NCBI GenBank assembly: GCA_016718035.1
Contig: JADKEK010000003.1
Coordinates: 1-64,000, forward strand
Source: Bacteroidota bacterium
GTDB taxonomy: Bacteria > Bacteroidota > Bacteroidia > Chitinophagales > BACL12
DNA: 64,000 nucleotides
Reading direction: 5' to 3'
Made by a program: the position numbers and the translations under genes
Notes under the pieces: model-generated
What the model saw: the letters and a program-made list of their open reading frames with translations, nothing else
Told to the model about the DNA's origin: nothing
Databases searched by the model: none
Shown here: one piece after another, positions 57,132 through 64,000 of the stretch
How positions within the stretch are numbered: position 1 is the first letter of the stretch
Layout: the number at the start of each line of letters is the position of its first letter

Positions 57132-59015
57132 ATGGGAGAAACATCCTTAAAGGTAAAAAAAACTACCTCAAATCATATCAAGTTTGTCAACGCGCTGCTC
57201 AATGATATCGAAGCGCTTGAAATGATGATTACGGCCAACCTTTTTGAGTCAGACAATATCAGAATAGGAGCCGAACAGGAGGTTTGTATCGTAAATGAGG
57301 ACTTTAAACCTGCCGACAATGCCATTGATTTATTAGATAAAATAAATCATCCTCAGTTTACTACCGAGCTCGCTAAGTATAATATTGAAATCAACCTTTT
57401 ACCGCAATTATTGCAACCCGGATGTTTTGCAGCAATGGAAAATGACTTGAAAGATAAATTTCAGCTTGCTGCCAATCACGCCGCTACCAATAATACCAAA
57501 TTAGTTTTGGCGGGCATTCTACCGACTATTTCACGCAATGAAATCTCACTAGAATATTTAACACCACTTGAGCGCTATCATATGCTCAGTAAAAAATTGC
57601 GTGATATTCGTGGCAGACAATTCGATTTATATTTAAAAGGAGTTGACGAATTGCATATTCGCCACGATAGTATCATGTTTGAAGCATGTAATACCAGTTT
57701 CCAAACGCACTTACAAATTGCACCTGAAGAATTTGTTCCTGCCTATAATTGGGCATTAGCTATTTCCGCACCGGTGTTAGCCATATCCTCTAATTCTCCT
57801 TTATTACTTGGAAAAGAATTATGGAGCGAGATACGCATTGCATTATTTCAACAGAGTATAGATACCAGACATAGTATAGATGAAATAAGAGAGCAGCGGC
57901 CACGTGTTACTTTTGGTAAAGATTGGATTTATAATTCCATAACAGAAATATATAAAGAGGACATTACTCGTTTTGAAGTATTAATTAACGACGACATTAA
58001 TGAAAATTCTGTTGAAACTATTCAATCGGGTAATGTGCCACAATTGCGTGCTTTACGCTTACATAATGGCACTATATACAGATGGAACAGAATGTGTTAC
58101 GGCATTACCGATAACAAACCGCACATGCGCATCGAATGCCGTTATATTCCGGCAGGGCCAAGTATTCAGGACGAAATTGCCAATGCTGCATTTTGGGTTG
58201 GCTTAATGAAAGCCAGACCTGAAAATGTAAAAAAGATTTGGGAACATTTTGATTTTAAAGATGTAAAATCCAACTTTTTTAAAGCGGCTCGTTCTGGAGT
58301 TGAAAGCGTTTTTGTATGGAGAGGGAAAACCATTTCCGCACACGATTTAATAAAAAATGAATTACTCCCACTCGCACATGAAGGATTAAAAAATTGCGGT
58401 TTCAGCAATGAAGAAATTTATGTGTATTTAGGAACGATAGAAAAAAGATTATCCAGCAGTACGGGTTCGCAATGGCAGGTGCGCAATTTCAGAAACCTGA
58501 AAAAAGAAATGAATGTGTCTGATGCATTAAATGCGTTAACGGAATTTATGCACGACCAACAAAAACAAAATACCGCTGTATGTGCCTGGCCCGATATTCA
58601 AATTCCTGCTGCACTCAAAAAGCAGGTAGCCAACATGCGCATTGTAAAACAATTAATGAGCTCAGATGTAATCACCGTTTTTCCGGATGACCCAGCTGCA
58701 TTAGTTGATCAAATTATGAAATGGCATGATGTAAATCATATCGTTGTTGAAGACAGAAAAGGTAATTTAGTTGGTGTTGTAACAAGTGGCCGCATTGCTG
58801 AAATTGCAGAAATAAATCCATTATTCGGCGAACTACCGGTAAAAAAAATAATGCGGAAAGATATTACCACTATATCCCCCGAAACTGAAATTACTGATGC
58901 GCTGGAAATCATGAAAAACCTTTGGATAAGCAGCTTACCTGTTGTCACGAACAATAAGTTAATGGGTATAGTTACCAAAAACGATATGTTGCGGTGGATG
59001 GCCCTAAAAGGCTGA
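57132..59015 (+). CDS. GCS2-type carboxylate-amine ligase fused to a CBS-domain pair
   Basis: 627 residues. Residues about 35-440 match the glutamate-cysteine ligase GCS2/YbdK family: RIGAEQEVCIVNEDFKP (GxEQE, metal/Glu site), YNIEINLLPQLL, DSIMFEACNTSFQTHLQI, NSPLLLGKELWSE and MRIECRYIPAGPS. Residues about 500-627 are two CBS motifs (LMSSDVITVFPDDPAALVDQ; VGVVTSGRIAEIA; KIMRKDITTISPETEITDAL; MGIVTKNDMLRWM), which usually bind adenosine nucleotides. So a glutathione-type ligase may be controlled by cell energy state. The joined enzyme-regulator architecture is seen in some Bacteroidota; substrates are unproven. Confidence 0.83.
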   Translation: MGETSLKVKKTTSNHIKFVNALLNDIEALEMMITANLFESDNIRIGAEQEVCIVNEDFKPADNAIDLLDKINHPQFTTELAKYNIEINLLPQLLQPGCFAAMENDLKDKFQLAANHAATNNTKLVLAGILPTISRNEISLEYLTPLERYHMLSKKLRDIRGRQFDLYLKGVDELHIRHDSIMFEACNTSFQTHLQIAPEEFVPAYNWALAISAPVLAISSNSPLLLGKELWSEIRIALFQQSIDTRHSIDEIREQRPRVTFGKDWIYNSITEIYKEDITRFEVLINDDINENSVETIQSGNVPQLRALRLHNGTIYRWNRMCYGITDNKPHMRIECRYIPAGPSIQDEIANAAFWVGLMKARPENVKKIWEHFDFKDVKSNFFKAARSGVESVFVWRGKTISAHDLIKNELLPLAHEGLKNCGFSNEEIYVYLGTIEKRLSSSTGSQWQVRNFRNLKKEMNVSDALNALTEFMHDQQKQNTAVCAWPDIQIPAALKKQVANMRIVKQLMSSDVITVFPDDPAALVDQIMKWHDVNHIVVEDRKGNLVGVVTSGRIAEIAEINPLFGELPVKKIMRKDITTISPETEITDALEIMKNLWISSLPVVTNNKLMGIVTKNDMLRWMALKG

Positions 59016-59058
59016 CGTTAAAAACTGTTATAAACCCTGATTTACACCTATATTGAAC

Positions 59059-59066
59059 TAACTTTG
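59059..59066 (+). promoter_or_regulatory. Candidate -7 box for the S9A peptidase gene
   Basis: TAACTTTG, an exact TAnnTTTG match 18 bases before ATG 59085; no good TTTG is seen at the expected -33 distance. Confidence 0.4.
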
Positions 59067-59084
59067 TTATTAAATTACAACTTT

Positions 59085-61256
59085 ATGCGCATATCCATTA
59101 TAATTACCTTAATTTGTGTGACCATTATGTCATGCAAGCAAAATAATGCAGAACCTGAAGAAGATGTTCAAGGTCCGGGCAAAGTTACTTACCCTGCATC
59201 GCTGACTACCGAAGCCAATACCGATTTTTTTGGCACTACAGTTAATGACCCTTACCGCTGGTTAGAAGCCGAAGCGAATGAAGATTCCGCTGTGCGTGGT
59301 TGGGTTACCGCTCAAAATGATGTAACATTCGATTATCTGGCAAAAATCCCATATCGCGAGCAATTGGAGCAGCGTATGACAGAGCTTGCAGATTATCCTA
59401 AAATGTCGACACCTTATCGTTCCGGCGAATATTATTTTTATACCAAAAACGACGGCCTGCAAAATCAAAGTGTAACCTTTTACAAAAAAGGTTTAAACGG
59501 AGAAGAAAAGGTATTTCTCGACCCAAATAAAATTTCAGAAGATGGAACGATAACACAATCTATGTCGGGCTTTAGCAACGACAGGAAATATGTAGCCATA
59601 AGTGAAAGTAAAGCCGGTAGCGACTGGAATACGATGTATGTGAAAGATGTAGCAAAAAATGAAATGTTACAGGATAAATTAGAATGGACAAAATTTAGTG
59701 GTGCTGCATGGCAGGGAGATGGTTTTTATTATAGCGCTTATGATAAACCGTCACAAACATTTACCGGCACCAGTGAAAATCAAAAAATATTTTATCACAA
59801 ATTAGGCACTCCTCAAAGCGCAGACAAATTAATTTATACCGACCCTAAAAATTCTAAATATTATTTCGGTGCTCAAACAACAGAAGATGAAAGATATTTA
59901 TTTGTGTATGTGAGTCCTGGAACATCAGGCACTGAAGTTTTATGGAAAGACTTACGCAAAACAAATGCGCCTTTTACGAAATTATTTCCGGGATTTGATT
60001 TTGAATATACCATTTTGGATAATGACGATGATAAATTAATTGTCATGACCAACCACAATGCCCCTAACTATAAAGTAGTAAGTGTTGACCCAACGCATCC
60101 GGAACCGGAAAATTGGAAAGTAATTATTGCTGAGCAAAAAGAATTACTTTCAACTGTTTCACTAGCAGGTGGTAAACTATTCGCATTTTATTTACGTGAT
60201 GTTAAACCTGTGATTATCCAATTTTCACGCACCGGTGATGCAGAAAGACAAATTGCACTTCCTAATAATGGAATTGGCGGAACTGCCAGCGGCTTTGTAG
60301 GAGAGCGTGACGACGACGAAGTATTTTTCTCATTTACAACATTCCTTTCACCTGCAGATATTTATAAATATAATATCCAATCAGGTAAAGTTGATATGTA
60401 TAAAAAATCGGAAATTAAATTCGATGCTTCTAAATATACGATGAAGCAAGTATATTATTCGAGTAAAGACGGCACTAAAATTCCGATGTTTGTAGTGCAT
60501 AAAAAAGGTATGAAAATGGATGGTTCTAATCCATGTTTATTATACGGATACGGTGGATTTAATATTTCAATTACACCAAGTTTCAGCATTTCAAGAATTG
60601 CCATGTTAGAGCAAGGATTTGTATATGCCGTTGCCAATATCAGAGGTGGTGGTGAATATGGTGAAGAATGGCATAAAGCGGCCATGTTCGAAAAGAAACA
60701 AAATGTATTCGATGATTTTATAGCTGCAGGAGAATATTTAATTAAAGAAAAATATACTTCTAATACAAAACTCGCCATTCAAGGTCGCTCAAACGGTGGA
60801 TTATTGGTTGGCGCATGTATGACCCAACGTCCTGATTTATTTGCAGTTGCACTTCCGGGTGTAGGTGTAATGGACATGTTGCGTTATCACAAATTTACTG
60901 TTGGCTGGGGATGGGCTGTTGAATACGGTTGCGCCGACAGTTCAAAAGAAGCATTTGATTATTTATATAAATATTCACCATTGCATAATATTAAACCGGG
61001 AACTTCTTACCCTGCCACAATGGTAACAACTGCCGATCACGATGACCGAGTTGTTCCTGGACACTCATTTAAATATGCTGCGGCTTTGCAATCGGCACAG
61101 GCTGGTGACAAACCGGTGCTCATACGCATCGATACACAAGCTGGTCACGGTGCAGGCAAACCTTTAGCTAAAATAATTGAAGAAGATGCCGATTGGATTA
61201 GTTTTACCATGTGGAATGTAGGCATCAAACACATGACACTGAGCGATAAACCCTAA
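59085..61256 (+). CDS. Prolyl oligopeptidase (S9A) lipoprotein
   Basis: About 723 residues from ATG 59085, preferred because it gives the lipoprotein signal MRISIIITLICVTIMSC with Cys 17. An N-terminal propeller domain (DPYRWLEAEANEDSAVRGWV is the family opening) precedes the alpha/beta-hydrolase domain with YGYGGFNISITPSFS, VANIRGGGEYGEEWHKAA, nucleophile GRSNGGLLVGA, PGVGVMDMLRYHKFTVG, the catalytic Asp in TADHDDRVVPGHS, and His in QAGHGAGK. S9A enzymes cut short proline-containing peptides, here probably in the periplasm or anchored in the membrane. Intact, with a strong terminator after it. Confidence 0.92.
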   Translation: MRISIIITLICVTIMSCKQNNAEPEEDVQGPGKVTYPASLTTEANTDFFGTTVNDPYRWLEAEANEDSAVRGWVTAQNDVTFDYLAKIPYREQLEQRMTELADYPKMSTPYRSGEYYFYTKNDGLQNQSVTFYKKGLNGEEKVFLDPNKISEDGTITQSMSGFSNDRKYVAISESKAGSDWNTMYVKDVAKNEMLQDKLEWTKFSGAAWQGDGFYYSAYDKPSQTFTGTSENQKIFYHKLGTPQSADKLIYTDPKNSKYYFGAQTTEDERYLFVYVSPGTSGTEVLWKDLRKTNAPFTKLFPGFDFEYTILDNDDDKLIVMTNHNAPNYKVVSVDPTHPEPENWKVIIAEQKELLSTVSLAGGKLFAFYLRDVKPVIIQFSRTGDAERQIALPNNGIGGTASGFVGERDDDEVFFSFTTFLSPADIYKYNIQSGKVDMYKKSEIKFDASKYTMKQVYYSSKDGTKIPMFVVHKKGMKMDGSNPCLLYGYGGFNISITPSFSISRIAMLEQGFVYAVANIRGGGEYGEEWHKAAMFEKKQNVFDDFIAAGEYLIKEKYTSNTKLAIQGRSNGGLLVGACMTQRPDLFAVALPGVGVMDMLRYHKFTVGWGWAVEYGCADSSKEAFDYLYKYSPLHNIKPGTSYPATMVTTADHDDRVVPGHSFKYAAALQSAQAGDKPVLIRIDTQAGHGAGKPLAKIIEEDADWISFTMWNVGIKHMTLSDKP

Positions 61257-61275
61257 TTATTTTACAATATAAATG

Positions 61276-61306
61276 AAAGCGAAGGCCAAAAACCTTCGCT
61301 TTTTTT
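61276..61306 (+). terminator. Intrinsic terminator after the S9A peptidase gene
   Basis: AAAGCGAAGG, loop of 7, CCTTCGCTTT and a run of T. The 10-bp stem is perfect. Confidence 0.9.
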
Positions 61307-61356
61307 ATGTTACTTAGGTTCAAAATATGTAAAATTGTAGCGAAAATAATTTCAAA

Positions 61357-63671
61357 ATGAAAAAAGCACTTTTGGCAGTTGCGAGCACCTTTATATATGC
61401 GTTTACAACGGCTCAATCAACTTCTGACTATCAACGCGTGTTAAATGTTGGCACATTGCCTTCAGAAGTATATACACCATCAACCGAAAAATACCAATCA
61501 GAAATTGCCAATATTGAGGCCGATTTAACCAAATCGGAGCAAAAAACTCAACAGCAATATTATTTGGAAAGCGGATTTTCAATCGATGAAATGATGCGTA
61601 GCGGCTTAGTTTTATACAATCCCGAATATAATAGTTACTTAGATGCTATTGCTGATGAACTATTAAAAGGCGATCCTCAACTGCGTAGTCAAGTCAAATT
61701 TTATTTATTACGCTCGCCCGTAGTGAATGCTTTTGCCGGTGCCGGAGGAAATATATTTATAAGCATGGGATTAATTTCTATGCTGGAGAATGAAGCCGAA
61801 CTAGCTTATATTATGGGACATGAAATTGGCCATATAGCACGTGAGCACGGGTTGGATTTTTACATGGAAGCCAAAGAAATTGATAAAAAAAGTTCCAACA
61901 ATTCCTTGTTAAAAAAATCATCTTCATTTAATGCTTCCTTAGTAATTAAAAATTTATACTCGCAGGTATTAGAAACCGAAGCCGATGAATATGGCATACA
62001 GTCGTTAATGCGCACCAAGTATGCAGCTGATACCAATACCCTGAATAATGTTTTTGATGTATTAAAATATGCCTATCTGCCTTTTGACAATCAAAGTTTT
62101 CCGGTAGATTTTTTTGAAAGTAAATATTATGTTACTTCTAAAAATTTAAAATTAGATTCCATTAAAAAAATTACCGGCGAACCAGAGAAGCTGGCGAAAA
62201 AAGAATCGTTTAAAAGCACTCACCCTAGTATTGGAGATCGTAGAAAAACAGTAAATGAATATGCTAAAAATGTTGGGCTGAGCAATCGCAGTCCGTATTT
62301 AGTTTCCGAATCCAAATTTAAGCAATTGCGCAATGTTGCCCGTTACGAGTTGCCAATGTTTTATTTACACAACCATTTATATCAGGATGCAATTTATGCA
62401 GCGTATTTAGGATTACAAAAAGACCCGGACAATATTTACCTCGAAAAAATTATTGCAAAGTCATTAACCGGCTTATCGAAATTTAGAAACAGTAAAGATG
62501 ACGAAATTTATGCTGAAAAAGCTCGGTTTGAAGACTACGAAGGTGAGCAACAACAACTCTATTTTATGCTTTGGGCAATGAATGATGTTGAATTAAATGT
62601 AATGGCTTTGGATTACACCTTTAGAATACATTTAGACCACCCTGAAGACCCTGAGGTGCTGCCTTTGTGCCGTTCGTTGGTAAACGATTTAGTGTTTTAC
62701 CATTTTAACGACGAAGATGATTTTTTACGCGATCAAACTGTTTCTCGTGATAGTCTTTACAAACTTTCAGACATTGCCAATCCTAAATTAAAAGTGGCGC
62801 CGCCGAGCACTAAAACGAAAAAAATAACACGTAAAACTACAGTTCGAGCTAAACGTACAACCACCGAAAAAATCAAATCCGATAAATACAAAAAACACCT
62901 ACTATATGTGTATAATGATTATTGGGAGATGAAAGATTTCCGACGCATGTGGACGGATGCTGTTATGGAACGCGATTTACGTGAAGAGGAGGCTAAAGCT
63001 TATAAACGTGCTGGTATTGCTTATAAAAACAAAGGCGATACACGGAATTATTTTTGGGGTAAAAAATTAGGAATAGACACCGTAGTTGTTGTAAATCCGT
63101 TTTACCGGAGAATTGATTTAAGGAAAGATAATGCCATTGAATATATTTCCAGTGAGGAAGGTGAAATTAATTACATGGATGTTTTACAGGAAAATGCAGA
63201 TTTATTAGGTGTTAATTTAATTGTATTAGACCCCCTTAAAATGAACCCCGAAGATGCCGAGAAATTCAATCAAATGAATGAGTTGAACGACTGGTTTGGA
63301 GAACAGCTCGATTTCGGGAGTATCAATATGCCGGGATATAATCAAATGATGATAGATTCAATCGCCAATGAATTAGGTTCTGATTATTTTTATGGACAGG
63401 TATTGTTTCTCTTCGCGACCGCCAAAATATTCTTGGTCCAATCTTGTATATTGGGTTGTCACCATTTTTTATTCCACTCCTACCTTATGGAATTTACGAG
63501 TTGATAAAACCCGAATACGAGTTCTTTTATTTGAGTTTGGTTTATAATGTAAAAACCAGGGAAGCTAGTGTGCTCAAATTTTTATTCCTGCATAATAACG
63601 ATTCGAGAGCAATCTTAAATTCGCACACTTATGAAATGTTGTATCAATTATCAAAATCATCAAACAATTAA
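61357..63671 (+). CDS. M48-family zinc metallopeptidase, exported, frameshifted near the C-terminus
   Basis: Signal peptide MKKALLAVASTFIYAFTTA then Q. Peptidase M48 core: FAGAGGNIFISMGLISML, then YIMGHEIGHIAREHG with the HExxH zinc site near residue 155, and the third ligand in LETEADEYGIQSLM. The middle (residues 320-560) has TPR-like helices and a basic segment (TKTKKITRKTTVRAKRTTT). The frame breaks near 63395: reading on gives an unrelated tail to 63504, while restoring one A in TATGGACAGG gives GTGIVSLRDRQNILGP, SPFFIPLLPYGIYELIKPEY and a stop at 63671 (about 771 residues). M48 proteins such as BepA/LoiP act in outer-membrane quality control. One missing A is the simplest explanation. 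Confidence 0.85.
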
Positions 63672-63678
63672 TAATACC

Positions 63679-64000
63679 ATGAAAAAAATATTCACTTTTG
63701 TTTTAATTGTTTGCACAATACAAAACATGTTCGCCCAGGCTGTAGGTTATCAGGGCAAAAAATTCACGATTGAGGTTGGATATTCTCCGGTGACAACTTT
63801 AACTGCACGGTATTTCGATTTTAATTTAAGTGATGCGCATTATTTAAATGAATCACCAATTCTAGTAAAACACATACCTAAAATAGGTGTTGAATACGTT
63901 GTTCTAAACAGAGGGAGTTTAATGCTCCGTTATAATAGATGGAACTTTACAACTAATTTAGAATATTTTGATAATGCCAATTTCGAAACACATTTGGCAG
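63679..64000 (+). CDS. N-terminal part of an exported protein (cut by the window edge)
   Basis: 107 codons. ATG 63679 gives signal peptide MKKIFTFVLIVCTIQNMFA then QAVGYQGKKFTIEVGYSP, an alternating pattern (FTIEVGYSPVTTLTARYFDF, GSLMLRYNRWNF) that suggests an outer-membrane beta-barrel. It starts 7 bases after the restored stop of the M48 gene, so the two are probably in one operon. Family not determined. Confidence 0.7.
   Translation, partial: MKKIFTFVLIVCTIQNMFAQAVGYQGKKFTIEVGYSPVTTLTARYFDFNLSDAHYLNESPILVKHIPKIGVEYVVLNRGSLMLRYNRWNFTTNLEYFDNANFETHLA

Noticed and set aside
1..64000. Genome-wide reassignment of TAA as a sense codon
   Set aside because: Many intact genes end naturally at TAA (for example hsdS, arsC, the Ycf48-like gene), so only the three individual sites are flagged.

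Overview
The window looks like a chromosomal segment of an AT-rich Bacteroidota (Sphingobacteriales, Chitinophagales or Saprospirales-like) genome, probably from a metagenome. The evidence is the many secreted proteins ending in a type IX secretion (T9SS) C-terminal sorting domain (PNPxxG ... G(I/L/N)YxxK), TAnnTTTG -7 promoter boxes, a sugar-independent Reg_prop/Y_Y_Y sensor kinase, and Bacteroidota-type LolA, FtsK, tryptophan dioxygenase and S9 peptidase. No rRNA, tRNA, CRISPR array, integrase or transposase was recognised.

Region 1 (1-15.8 kb) is a dense defence island, all on the + strand. In order it holds the tail of an unknown gene coupled to a membrane-anchored macro-domain protein that looks like type II Thoeris ThsA; a fused GmrSD-type DUF262/DUF1524 nuclease; a type I restriction-modification operon (hsdM, hsdS, a 1080-residue SF2 helicase, hsdR); an AbiE toxin-antitoxin cassette seated inside the hsdR 5' end, with the first 54 bp of hsdR present on both sides; and a putAbiC-like membrane protein. 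hsdM is broken by about five frameshifts, abiEi by one, and hsdR by an in-frame TAA. Either this island is decaying or the consensus sequence carries indel errors.

Region 2 (16-36.5 kb) is an accessory stretch of large secreted T9SS cargo proteins: BNR/sialidase-like, Ycf48-like, beta-propeller with MopE and Ig-like domains, and a paralogous pair of unknown secreted proteins. It also holds a coupled pair made of a tandem C2-like-domain protein and a lipoprotein. The intergenic DNA contains a recurring element of about 185 bp with two strong hairpins (at least eight full or partial copies), a second CCCC/GGGG dyad repeat, 24-bp tandem repeats, and a gap-free direct duplication of about 586 bp (offset exactly 3081) joining two paralogous propeller genes.

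Region 3 (36.6-46.4 kb) starts with an arsR-arsC operon with two near-identical operator palindromes. It continues with a flavin reductase-like protein, a glycosyltransferase, a PHB-depolymerase-like esterase, tryptophan 2,3-dioxygenase, ftsK (with an in-frame stop after its first membrane helix) and lolA, separated by G-rich and 57-bp repeats.

Region 4 (46.4-64 kb) runs mostly on the - strand up to 57 kb: a DUF1801-like protein, an M23 peptidase, a tail-fibre-like adhesin, and a cluster of LuxR-type response regulator, two HisKA_3 histidine kinases and ung (ung coupled to the TPR kinase). Then on the + strand come a GCS2-CBS fusion, an S9A prolyl oligopeptidase lipoprotein, an M48 metalloprotease with a late frameshift, and a partial exported protein at the right edge.
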